DNA from: Rhynchopus euleeides | Taxonomy: Eukaryota; Euglenozoa; Diplonemea; Diplonemida; Diplonemidae | Assembly (NCBI GenBank): GCA_963210315.1 | Contig: OY723265.1 | Coordinates: 434,001 to 498,000 of the forward strand | Direction of reading: 5' to 3' | Length of the DNA stretch: 64,000 nucleotides | Shown here: piece after piece, positions 30,103 through 38,923 of the stretch | How the letters are laid out: every line of letters begins with the position of its first letter | How positions within the stretch are numbered: the stretch's first letter is position 1 | Program-made: the position numbers and the translations under genes | The notes under the pieces: model-generated | Told to the model about the DNA's origin: nothing | The model's input: the letters and a program-made list of their open reading frames with translations, nothing else | Databases searched by the model: none

Positions 30103-32217
30103 TCACCAGAGACGGCCGTCACGGAGGCAGCCGCTGCAGCCCCCACACAGCCTGCGCGCCCTGCTCCACACAGCCCCGACACACGGCTCCCCGCAGAAGG
30201 AGCAGGCGACAGCCGCAGCCACCCCCTTCTCCACACCTCCTCCTCCTCCACATCTTCCTCCTCCTCCTCCTCCTCCTCCCCCCTGCAGCCGCTGGGGGGC
30301 CGTGTCGAGGACTACGGGGTCCTTCTTAGTGCCCCCCTCCTCCTCCGCACCCCTCCCGTTGGCCAGGCGAGTGAGGGCTGTGGCCAGCAGGGCCAGCCTG
30401 CGCCCCACCGCCCCCCTGTCGCGGGGGGGTCGTCTCAGGAAGCTGGGGCGCGAGACGGGGCGGGGGAAATCCACGGAGGCAACCCGCACGCAGCGCTGCT
30501 GCGCCTGACCAGGGGCAAGGCCTGCTCTGCGGGGGCGGCGCGACGCTGGCTGCCCCTCCGCCAAGGGAGCTGTGCCCTGGAGCAGGGGGGTGAAGCACTG
30601 CATCAGGGATGCGTCGTGGAATTGGCGAACCTCATCGCACCGCAGCAGCCCCTCCGCCGCAAGCCTCCGTGACAGCGCTCCCCACTCGTCGAAGTGGCGC
30701 GTCCCTCGCCTGAAGTGCCATGCAAGGTCGAGCCGCACCGCACACTGCAGACCGGGCGACACGCGCACCTCATATAGCTCCGGCACTGCACGGAGGTAGC
30801 CCCCCTGCACAGCCCGGCCCCCACCCGCAGGGTGGTGGAGGAGGTGCGGGTGGGGTTGCAGACCCCCCTGCTCTGCCGGCGCCCCGTGGCAGAGCAGTGG
30901 GGGCGGCGGGGTGGCGCGGCTGCTGCCCGGCCCGCCCCAGGCTGCCCTGCAGAGGTGCGGATGCCACGCCCCTCTGTGGCACAGCTCCGCACAGATCTGC
31001 CGCAGTGTGGGCAGCGCCGAGGCGTGCGGCGGCAGGGGGAGGGGGTGGCGGTGCCGCCGGATGGTGTGGGAGATCGTCTCGCAGGCCGTGTCGCCCACAG
31101 GCACAGCGGCGAGGGAGATGGGAGGGGCGGGGGCAGGGGCGGCGGGGGCGGTGTGGGGGCCGTCGGTGGGGGGGAGGAGGAGCCGCTGGCGCTTCCGCCG
31201 ATGCTGCTGCTGCTGCTGCTGCTGCTGCCCAGGCGGCACCCCCACGGCACTCCCTTCCCCTTCCCCTTCCCCGCCCCCCAGACCCACTCCCACCCCGCCA
31301 AGCCGATGCCCCCTCCACGCACCCGGAAGGATAGGCGCGGATGAGAACAGGGCAGGCGGGGTGCCGCCACCGCCACCGCCACCTCCACCATCACCCCAAC
31401 CCCGCCTGCGGCGGGCCGGCACTGTGCTGCGCAGCTCGCCGCCGCTGGGGTGGCGGGGGGGTGGCAGCGGCGATGCGTGCGACCCTCCAACCCCCGGGGT
31501 GCCGAGGGCGCCACTGCCATGGGCACCGCTGCCGCTGCCGCTGCCTCTGCGATATGGGCTTCGCGGGGAGGTGTATCCCTCAGGCGGGCGGGGCGTCGTC
31601 GCAGCGCTCTCCAGGGCAGCAAGGGAGGGAGTGAAGGCAGCCCCACCCCCACCCCCACCCCCATCATCTCCATCGCCCCCATCCCTGCCCCTGCCCCGCG
31701 ACTGCGACTGCGACAGGGCGGGCGACGTGGATATGCTCCTGGCAGCCACGACGAGATCCGGGGTGCGCATCAGCCCCCAGGGGGCGGCGGCAGGAGGGCC
31801 GGGGCCCCCAAACCCCTCACTATGCGCCGCGCTGTCCTCCGAGTGGCACGGCGTGTCCAGCAGGCCCGCAAAGGCCTGCAACGGCCCCCCCCCATCGTAG
31901 GGTAGTGCGTGCTGCCCGCCCCCCCCTGGGGCGGGGTATCCGAACCCATTGCTGTCTTCCGACAGGTCGGGCGATGCCGACAGCTGCGCCAGCTCCGCAA
32001 GCAGCCACGACTCATGCTGTGAAGGTGTCTCCGTGGCAGCGGGGGGGCGGTGGCGCGGCGGCGGCAGAGGCAGGTGCCCCGGGGCGGTGTTGGTGGTGGT
32101 GGCGATGTCGCGGCGGCGCAGCCCGCCGGTGTCAACCGGGGTCTCCTCCTCGGCGGCCGCGCTGCCCCTCCTGTGTGATGTAGAGGGGGCGGCATCGCCG
32201 TCGCCGGGGGATGCCAT
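30103..32217 (-). CDS. Unrecognised 704-aa low-complexity, probably nuclear protein with C-terminal Cys cluster
   Basis: ATG at 32215-32217 and one uninterrupted frame. Residues 1-300 are Ser/Pro/Gly-rich with several SP/TP sites and Gly runs. About residues 315-340 hold a Gln8 tract (CTG repeat in the DNA at 31200-31228) followed by HRRKRQRLLL, a good nuclear-localisation signal. Residues ~400-590 are the best-ordered part: LRQICAELCHRGAW, then PELYEVRVSPGLQ, LAWHFRRGTRHFDEWGALS and FHDASLMQCFTPLL. The last 35 residues contain CSFCGEPC...CGGCSGC, enough cysteines for one zinc site. This layout suits a transcription or chromatin co-factor but no family is recognised. The frame continues through repetitive GGN/CCN DNA, so part of it could be an artefact of GC-rich sequence. 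The non-repetitive 400-590 stretch argues for a real gene. Confidence 0.55.
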   Translation of the reverse strand: MASPGDGDAAPSTSHRRGSAAAEEETPVDTGGLRRRDIATTTNTAPGHLPLPPPRHRPPAATETPSQHESWLLAELAQLSASPDLSEDSNGFGYPAPGGGGQHALPYDGGGPLQAFAGLLDTPCHSEDSAAHSEGFGGPGPPAAAPWGLMRTPDLVVAARSISTSPALSQSQSRGRGRDGGDGDDGGGGGGGAAFTPSLAALESAATTPRPPEGYTSPRSPYRRGSGSGSGAHGSGALGTPGVGGSHASPLPPPRHPSGGELRSTVPARRRRGWGDGGGGGGGGGTPPALFSSAPILPGAWRGHRLGGVGVGLGGGEGEGEGSAVGVPPGQQQQQQQQHRRKRQRLLLPPTDGPHTAPAAPAPAPPISLAAVPVGDTACETISHTIRRHRHPLPLPPHASALPTLRQICAELCHRGAWHPHLCRAAWGGPGSSRATPPPPLLCHGAPAEQGGLQPHPHLLHHPAGGGRAVQGGYLRAVPELYEVRVSPGLQCAVRLDLAWHFRRGTRHFDEWGALSRRLAAEGLLRCDEVRQFHDASLMQCFTPLLQGTAPLAEGQPASRRPRRAGLAPGQAQQRCVRVASVDFPRPVSRPSFLRRPPRDRGAVGRRLALLATALTRLANGRGAEEEGGTKKDPVVLDTAPQRLQGGGGGGGGGRCGGGGGVEKGVAAAVACSFCGEPCVGAVWSRARRLCGGCSGCLRDGRLW

Positions 32218-32893
32218 GGGGAGGGGGGGGTGGGGGTGGGGGCGCCCTGCGGCGCTCGCGCACCCTTCGGTGGTGTGGCGGTGGGGTGCGGTGTTCAGGA
32301 TTTTTTTTGGAAAATATCAACGACGAGGGAAAGGTGAGAGAGTTGGGAGGGAGGGGGTGTGGGGGGGGGGGGGGGGGTGGCCCCTGCCCGTGCCGTCATG
32401 GATACTGTGTAGGGAGGCATGTTTTTTTTCCGTGCAGCTTTCAGCGGACACCGCGGGGGGGAGGGAGGGGGGACGGGGGCCGAGGGAGCCTCCTCTCCCC
32501 CCCCCCCCCTCCTAGCAGCCGGGATCCAGGCACCCATGCCGTGGGTTGCTGCCCTGTTCGCTTGAGGGGCAAGAAGGCAGGTGTGAGGGGGTCGAGGGGC
32601 TAGAAGACTGGGCGCTCAACCCACCCACCCCCCCACCCTATATATATACTACTGAATCGCAAAAGGCGGCTCGGGAGGGCACCCCCCACGCATGACTGCG
32701 GAGCGCATGTGGTGATTCGAGCAGTGCGGTGGGCAGCACAGAGCACCGTAGTCTGATCGGGTTGACGACATGCGTGGATTTTTGCAGCGTGGCAGGCAGG
32801 CGGCGGTCGGAAGGGGGGTGTTTTTTCAGACACGCCCATCCCGAAGCGCGCCGGGTGCGCCCCGTGGGAGTGTGCGTCGGCTGCGGGTGGCGG

Positions 32894-33519
32894 TCATGTA
32901 GAAGCTGCAGCCGGTTCGGCTTCCTTCGGTGACACAACGTTGCGCTTGTCGGCAGATGGGAGCAGAGACTTTGCCTCCTCCAAACGCAGGTGGTGGTCTT
33001 GTATCACGATGAGCACGTAGTCTGTGGCATGCAGAGAGGGTGGTGTGAGAGGGTCGAAATGGTCTAAATCCGGTCATTCGCTGGTTTTGAATGGATACAG
33101 AACACAACAGGCGGTGTGGGATATTTTTTTGACAGCAAAAGGTAAGCCTGTGGTTGTGCCCACCGTCCCTCGCCTCCTGTGGCAGCGCCACTCTAATTGG
33201 CGTCCCATCAGCTGGGGTGCAACATACCTCTGTCAGGTGAGATGATGAACTCGTACTTCTTGGAGCGGACACGCAGGAACATCAGGTCGTTACCCACGTC
33301 AAGCGTGCGTACTATAGACCGGGTCAGCCCGACGAAGGCGTGGATCTTCTCTGCGTGCTGTGCCAGCTTCTTCTCGTCGAAGGCGGATCCAGGAGGGGCG
33401 CAGGTCTTCCACACCGTGCCGTCGCGTGGGCTGATCACCAGCAGGCCGAGGACGCCCTTGTGGTTGGAGATACGTTGCAGCATCACCTCCACCACCTTAA
33501 CCTGAGGTGCGTCGTCCAT
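32894..33519 (-). CDS. Dynein light chain roadblock/LC7 (DYNLRB), two exons
   Basis: Roadblock-type light chain of cytoplasmic and axonemal dynein; it dimerises on the intermediate chains. Exon 1 is 33228-33519, exon 2 is 32894-33021, with a 206-nt intron (GTATGT...CACAG, phase 1). The joined protein has 139 aa. Exon 1 gives VEVMLQRISNHKGVLGLLVISPRDGTVWKT, a helix spacer, then TLDVGNDLMFLRVRSKKYEFIISPD, the invariant DIDPxNDLTFLRIRSKKxEIMVAPD block of the family. Exon 2 begins with DYVLIVIQDH, the usual last strand. Typical DYNLRB proteins end there (96-105 aa). This one has about 27 more residues, Glu/Ala/Lys-rich with no known motif. ATG at 33517-33519 is preceded directly by CATAAG. Assignment is firm; which dynein it serves cannot be told. 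Confidence 0.93.
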
Positions 33520-34756
33520 CTTATGCCAACGCCAAAAAAGGCAACCGCCGCGGAGGGGTCAACACAAACGCCGGATCCAAAAGCTGGATCCCAATTCAGA
33601 AAAAAAGGACCGCCCACCGGCCCTTCCCTTTGCAGACAAGGTAATACCGCTTCGATCAAGGCTGAAGCACGCCGTGTAACTAGGTTGTGTGTGTAGGTGG
33701 GTAAGCAGGACGCGTGTTAGTCGAACCGAGAGGCCCTGTGTGGTGGTGTGGTGTGGATAACAAAGGTTTTGAGCGATTTGGGCGAACGCGGCACTCTTTT
33801 TTAAACCCATTCGATGCGATGCGTTCCGCAAAGGATTCGCAACTCGGCACAGGCTCACATTGCGATGTGGCACACAAAAACGCCTCGAATATTTTGGGAA
33901 GTGGTGAAGCAGAGAAGAGCAACGCACCTCTTGTCGACCTCCCTTCACTCGCATGCAAGTTGAATGGGGTGGGTGTGCGAGAGTGGCGGGTTGGGGTGGG
34001 GTGGGCGGTGGGGCTGCAGCAGCACTAGCGGGGAACCACTCGAGAACCAGGGAGCCAATCAGATTTCCGTCGGTATTCCGCCGCAGTTTTGTGGAGGCGC
34101 AGCAGGTGTGTCAAGATATATACCCACGTGCATTTTAAGTGTAGCAGACAGCCCAAGAAACCGCACCCATTTCGGCACCCCATTATTATGAGAGAACCAC
34201 ACAGTCCAGCGAGCTGTAATAAGCAGCTCCGAAGGACATTTCTTTGAGCGCACTTTTGTGTCTCAAGGCGTGTTGAGGCCCTGTGAAGGTGGCGTTATAC
34301 GTAACGTATTACCCCAGTGCCAGGCGTATGATATGACTTCCTCTGCCCCCCCTCCGTCACATTGAGGCCCTGTGAAGTGGCCATGAAGGTGGTCATCCTA
34401 AGGTTCCCAGTCGTACGCCTTTTCCTTCGATACGCTCCGCGACTCCGTCGCTTGTGACGAGCAATCAACAAATACACCCACCCACCCCATCGGTGTGGTG
34501 GGGGATGGGAGATGGAATATGGACGTGTGCCGCATTCCTTCAACCCTTTTGGATTTCAGGCGGAGGGGGGTTGGCTTGTGAGTCAGCGTGGAGGGACAAA
34601 GGTCTCAGGGGATGTGTGGGAGTGTGTGCACCGACCGGTCGGGTCAGCACAACAGGCCAGCGCGTCCTGTGGTGGTCGCGCGAGCCATCACACAAACGGA
34701 GAATACGGATTAACCCCCCCCCCTCCCACACGGCGCACTAGTCGACGAGATAACTA
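33520..34756. other. Intergenic, no gene seen
   Basis: Mixed sequence with GTGTGGTGGTG patches and C10 near 34710. Short ORFs without domains. It ends in GAGATAACTA, the left flank of the large TIR element. Confidence 0.5.
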
Positions 34757-35007
34757 CACGGTGGACTCCAGCGGGGGTAGGGTAACCCTTTTCGGGAGTC
34801 TCAACTAGGGGGAGTCCAACTCCCGCTAGCGGGAGTCTATACTCCCGCTAGGGGGAGTCTGACTCCCCCTAGCGGGAGTCTTTTCACCTATTTTCACTCA
34901 TTTTTCCCATGATACCTATGCAATGTGGCACTCGTCACTGAAGTACAGCCACACCAAACGAAACGGACGTTTCCACCCATCCCAGCTCGCAGACCTGATT
35001 CACAAAA

Positions 35008-35268
35008 ATGGGGAAGACGACAACGAAGCCGGCAGCGAAGCCGGCGGCAAAGTCGATTAAGAAGAAGAAGAGCGCAGAGAGTCCCGAGGCTGCGGAGGCG
35101 ACGAACATTGTGCATGATTTTTGCATGGCCTTCCCTGTTAAAAAAGGGGGCAGTGTGCTGACACTGGGATCCATTAGAAGGCTCCTAGCAACGGTGTTGA
35201 GCAAGGAGCTCCACCAGCACAGCACCCAGGTGGCCAACGCAATCATCGCCATGTCTTCCCTGACATGA
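35008..35268 (+). CDS. 86-aa Lys/Ala-tailed ORF, weakly histone-fold-like, inside transposon 7
   Basis: The N-terminal ~25 residues are KPAAKPAAK-type, like a histone H2B/H1 tail. They are followed by a helix-prone stretch containing SIRRLLATVLSKELHQHSTQ. Immediately after, in the +1 frame (overlap at ATGA, 35265-35268), comes NKFAVREVATMRKEGALRHI, which would suit a histone-fold loop 2 plus helix 3 (compare the generic K-x-V-x-xx-E/D-V pattern). The break may be a frameshift, an unseen intron or coincidence. I see no catalytic motif. The opposite strand is also open here (221 codons), so coding strand is chosen on composition only. Confidence 0.4.
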   Translation: MGKTTTKPAAKPAAKSIKKKKSAESPEAAEATNIVHDFCMAFPVKKGGSVLTLGSIRRLLATVLSKELHQHSTQVANAIIAMSSLT

Positions 35269-35539
35269 ATAAGTTCGCTGTCAGGGAAGTCGCAACGATG
35301 CGGAAGGAGGGCGCTCTCCGTCATATACAAGGTGGAGGCGAAGTATGGCAAGGTGCAGGATACAAACGTGTCGTCGGGGGCAGCCTGAAGCCGCGAATGA
35401 TCGCGACACGGGCGAACGGCTTGGCACCGTGGGTCTGGATAGATGCTGGAGTTCGGCCGGGTGAAACCGGAAGTCGCAGCAAAATTTGCCCCCCCAGATT
35501 TCTTCCTCAAACCCACCCGTGGGCTGATCCGGCCTTGCG

Positions 35540-35637
35540 CGGTGGACTCCAGCGGGGGTAGGGTACCACTACCGGGTTTAACCCTTTTCGGGAGTCTCAA
35601 CTAGGGGGAGTCCAACTCCCGCTAGCGGGAGTATAGA
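35540..35637 (+). repeat. Internal copy of the left arm of transposon 7
   Basis: CGGTGGACTCCAGCGGGGGT onward repeats 34759-34835 in direct orientation, with an extra ~19 bp (ACCACTACCGGGTTTA) after the first 28 bp. It shows that an element end was duplicated inside, or that two elements are fused, the inner one using the same right end. Confidence 0.85.
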
Positions 35638-35653
35638 TCAGCAGTGGGCAACA

Positions 35654-36790
35654 ATGAGGCGATGCGGGGGGCGAGGGCACCGATGCTCACTGTGCGACAT
35701 CCCAGAAGAACGCTGGTATCAACAGGTGCATCGATACCCGCACCTGACTCTCTCTGAGATGAAAGAGGCTGGCTACCCCTCCCTCTTGGCAGGTGTGCTT
35801 CCCAATGCCCGCTACGTCACCCCAGCACTCCATGACTGCAAGGGGCTCGCCATGCGGCTGATCAGGGTACTGGATGAGACAACAAAAAAATATTCGACAA
35901 GACCTGTACAAACCTTGCACTGAATGTGTCGCAGCATGGGACAGGTGCTCAGTTCCGGAAGGTCGTGCTTGCCTGTCACAGGACACACCTACAAGGGCTT
36001 GTTCCGCTACCTCTTTGTCTCCCTTGCAGACCTCATGCATTTCCGGTATGCAGACATCCCCTGGCGCTTCTGGGGATGCAAGGATGAGTCAGCCCGGATT
36101 CCCTTCTTGCGTGCTCGGATCTCAGGGCATATATTTCACTGGTTGATGGAGCATGCCGAAAAGGGATCAACGCGCAATGCCTACGTACACAGTCTCCATC
36201 ATTGGTGGGCTCCAGAAGATGCAGTGCCTCTGCAGAACAACGACGAATTTGAAGAAGCAGAGAACGGACATCGCAAGAAAGATGCCGTTACAATCGCCAG
36301 CTCCGCAACTTACGAGAGAGATCTTGCGATGGCAGAAGAGAAGCGGCGCGCATCGGGCATGCCTTGGAAGGTTGCGCACCTGTCGCAGGACGGGATCCTC
36401 GGGTATAGAGAAGTCATCCTGTGTCCGTGTCTGCACACCCGACACGCTCATAGATTGGCTGTGTATGTTCTTTGCACACAGTTGACACAGCTGCAGAAGG
36501 GGTTTGTGCACTGCAACACACAGGACTTCGTTGAACCCATCAGCGCGCCCTACTTCCTGTTCCGGTTCCCCGAAGGACACCGCAAATTATCGCTCTGCTT
36601 GTGCAAAATGCCAATCCCGCTGGGGGCGACTTTCACACCATTCGTGTCATCCGAGGCGACTTTGAGCACGCTTGACCAACGCGCACAGCAGGAGGGGGAT
36701 GACAGTTCTGACGAAGAAGATGAGGCCTGCAGGATGGCTTGTCTTGCCCAAGGTGTAACACAACTACGACAGGCGATGGCCGCACTTTGA
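35654..36790 (+). pseudogene. 378-codon ORF of transposon 7 with one in-frame TGA; candidate mobility protein
   Basis: Codons 1-89 and 91-378 are in the same frame, split only by TGA at 35921-35923. The first part has CSLC, HRYPHLTLSEM and LHDCKGLAMRL, a Cys pair and an His/Asp-bearing motif. The second has FRYLFVSLADLMHFRY, IFHWLMEH, HSLHHWW and ends in an acidic DDSSDEEDEAC tail. I do not recognise a DDE/D transposase triad, and I cannot assign a superfamily. Position between the element arms and same strand as the histone-like ORF suggest an element-encoded protein. The TGA could be a disabling mutation, a recoded codon, or removed by splicing (no fitting donor seen). Confidence 0.5.
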
Positions 36791-37099
36791 CACCTCAAAT
36801 TCTAACCGCTCACCTCCGCAGGTGTAGCCGCTACCAGGAGGATAGGTAGGTAGTCCAGAGTCCGGGGAAACTGACAGAAGCAAAACAAGCCCCTCCCCTC
36901 TTCCACCATGATTTTACCCCCCACGCCAGTAGACTGTAACTATATCATGGGAAAATGGATGAAAATAGGTGAAAAGACTCCCGCTAGGGGGAGTCAGACC
37001 CCCCCTAGCGGGAGTATAGACTCCCGCTAGCGGGAGTCTTTGACACCCGCTCAGACTCCCGCTCCCAGACTCCCGCTAGGGCCGCTGGAGTCCACCGTG

Positions 37100-38061
37100 T
37101 AGTTATCTAACGAGTGGACTAACGAGTGATCACGAGAGATTGCTCTTTAATTTCGATTGATCACTCGTTAGATAACTAGTTAGAAAATAACTAGTTACCT
37201 CACTCGTCAAACTAGGGCGCCGTGCAGGGGAGGGGAGGGGGTGGGGGGAAGGGGGAGGCGTCGATGCACGTCGGAAGAAAACAAGAAAAGAAAGAAGAAG
37301 CGGCGGTCGCAGCAAAAGTGCTGAGCCTCTGCCCCGCCACCACACCACCACCAATATTTGTCTCTGCCCCCTCTGGCCTTGCTTCGGATAACCTTCGACT
37401 GGGTGTTCCCGGGACAAGACAAAGTTTCGTTCCCCCCCTCCCACCCCCTGAATAAGAGGGCGCGTGTAGCGTATGCCTGGTCCTCACATTCCGGGGGATC
37501 CTGGCGAATATGCGGGTTTGATGGGACGACAGTTGTGAGCAGGATTGTGTGTGTGGAATAGGTGGGGGGGAGGGGGGGAGGGGCACGCTTCAAAAATTCA
37601 ACCCAACCCTCCCCCACTCCCGCAGCGCCCTGGGCTGTAAAGCCTGGGCCGAACGCACCACACCCCACTGCCCTGTAGATTTTATGTTGCAGTATTGTTG
37701 CGCTTTGACAACTTTTGCATCAAGACATGTATGATTTTGCAATTCAGCAGCATCTGCCCCATTTTTTTTCTGCGAAGGTGAAAGGAAAGGGATAAATCGC
37801 TTTGTGTAATTCGTGCTGTATTTTTTCCCGTTCCCTGTTCCTGTTTCTGTTCCGGGGGCGTCGACAAACCGCCCACCTGATGCGCGGGACGACCAGAGGC
37901 GCTGACGCGCACATCGCCCGGCTTTTTTTAAAAAACACAACCCCAATCCCCCCCAAGTGTAACTTCCTCTTTAGCTCCGTCTTCATTCAGTAGCGGCAAA
38001 TGCCCCGAAAAACCGGAACATCCCTGTCGGAGCAACCCCGCCGCCCTTTTTAACCCTTGCT
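37100..38061. other. Intergenic with short inverted repeat
   Basis: Just right of the transposon, CTAACGAGTGATCA (37118-37131) faces TGATCACTCGTTAG (37159-37172), followed by two AACTAGTTA sites. The remainder is G-rich (37225-37255, 37563-37580) with no supported gene. Confidence 0.5.
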
Positions 38062-38778
38062 CTACTTTGCCTCCGCTGCTTCAGGCGCGGCCGGCGGAGA
38101 GATGCCTATCACCTTGCAAATATCAGACCACACCGACACGGAGTCCTGGTCCCCGTTGACACGGGAGACCGCGTGGGAGTAGTGGTCGAGGATAGGCACG
38201 GTCTGGCTGTGGTAGGCTTCAAGCCGAGACTTCAGCGCATCGGCGTTGTCATCGGGGCGCTGCACAAGCGGCTCCCCGGTGACGTCATCCAGCATAGTCG
38301 CATCGGATGGCTCCTGCTCTCCCAGGGATTTCGGGGGGTGAACCTTGGCGTGGTACGACCTGCCCGACCCTTTGTGCACCCAACGCCCACAGATGCGGTA
38401 TTCCAGAAGGGAGTCTGGGACTTCGATGGAGATGACCCGGTTTACCTTGTCACCGCTGCGCGACAGCAGGTCGTCCAGCATGCTGGCCTGCACAAGGGTT
38501 CTCGGGAATCCATCCAGGATGAAACCCTTCTTGCAGTCGTCGCGCGCGACGCGCTCCTGAATCAGATCCACGACGAGGTCATCGGCAACCAACCCCCCTG
38601 ACTTCATCACCGCATCCGCCTTCTTCCCGACAGACGTCTGCTCGCGCACCGCCTCCCGCAGCATGTCGCCCGTCGACAGCTGCGGCAGCCCCGTCGCCTC
38701 GACCAAACGGGGGCCCTGGGTGCCCTTGCCGGAGCCGGGCGGCCCGAACAGGAAGAGCACATCCCTCCCGGACGACAT
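38062..38778 (-). CDS. Adenylate kinase, long (LID-containing) form, 238 aa
   Basis: Catalyses ATP + AMP = 2 ADP. P-loop GPPGSGKGT at residues 12-20, AMP-site LSTGDMLREAV (about 34-44), the hallmark DGFPRT (about 94-99), LID start GRWVHKGSGRSYHAKVHPP, where AK2-type enzymes have the conserved RxxHxxSGRxYH, and the end of the LID LVQRPDDNADALKSRL with the conserved arginines. Length and LID match bacterial/AK2 long forms. ATG at 38776-38778 is preceded by CACTTCAG and a pyrimidine-rich (GCTCCT)n tract. The frame stays open upstream and would encode an 18-Leu stretch from a GTG, but no ATG is present. Compartment cannot be predicted: no clear N-terminal targeting peptide in the 238-aa form. Single exon. 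Confidence 0.95.
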   Translation of the reverse strand: MSSGRDVLFLFGPPGSGKGTQGPRLVEATGLPQLSTGDMLREAVREQTSVGKKADAVMKSGGLVADDLVVDLIQERVARDDCKKGFILDGFPRTLVQASMLDDLLSRSGDKVNRVISIEVPDSLLEYRICGRWVHKGSGRSYHAKVHPPKSLGEQEPSDATMLDDVTGEPLVQRPDDNADALKSRLEAYHSQTVPILDHYSHAVSRVNGDQDSVSVWSDICKVIGISPPAAPEAAEAK

Positions 38779-38871
38779 GGTGGCAGGGCTGGGTGCGGGA
38801 GGCGCGTCTGAAGTGTGGCTTGGTGGTGGGGTGCACGGGGCGGGCTTGCCGATGGGGAGGGGGAAAGAGGT

Positions 38872-38923
<52 letters not shown>

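Larger units (their letters stand above)
34757..37099 (+). mobile_element. TA-flanked TIR transposon 7 (CACGGTGGACTCCAGC termini), 2343 bp, with ORFs
   Basis: Left end CACGGTGGACTCCAGCGG at 34757 and its exact complement ending at 37099; TA at 34755-34756 and 37100-37101. The empty site would be AGATAACTAGTTATCT, a perfect palindrome, and a close relative of that site (GATAACTAGTTAG) lies 70 bp away at 37171. Subterminal arms of ~165 bp on both sides carry several copies of ACTCCCGCTAGCGGGAGT and end with AAAGACTCCC and TTTTCACCTATTTTCA, inverted on the other side. The interior is transcribable on the plus strand: a histone-like ORF (35008-35268) and a longer ORF with one TGA (35654-36790). 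An extra copy of the left arm (35540-35637) lies between the two. The terminal CACGGTGG is shared with element 4, so this may be the coding relative of that palindromic element. Confidence 0.85.

Noticed and set aside
34935..35600. 221-codon minus-strand ORF inside transposon 7
   Set aside because: Leu/Phe-rich reverse of the Lys/Ala-rich plus-strand ORF; no domain, and the other element ORF is on the plus strand.
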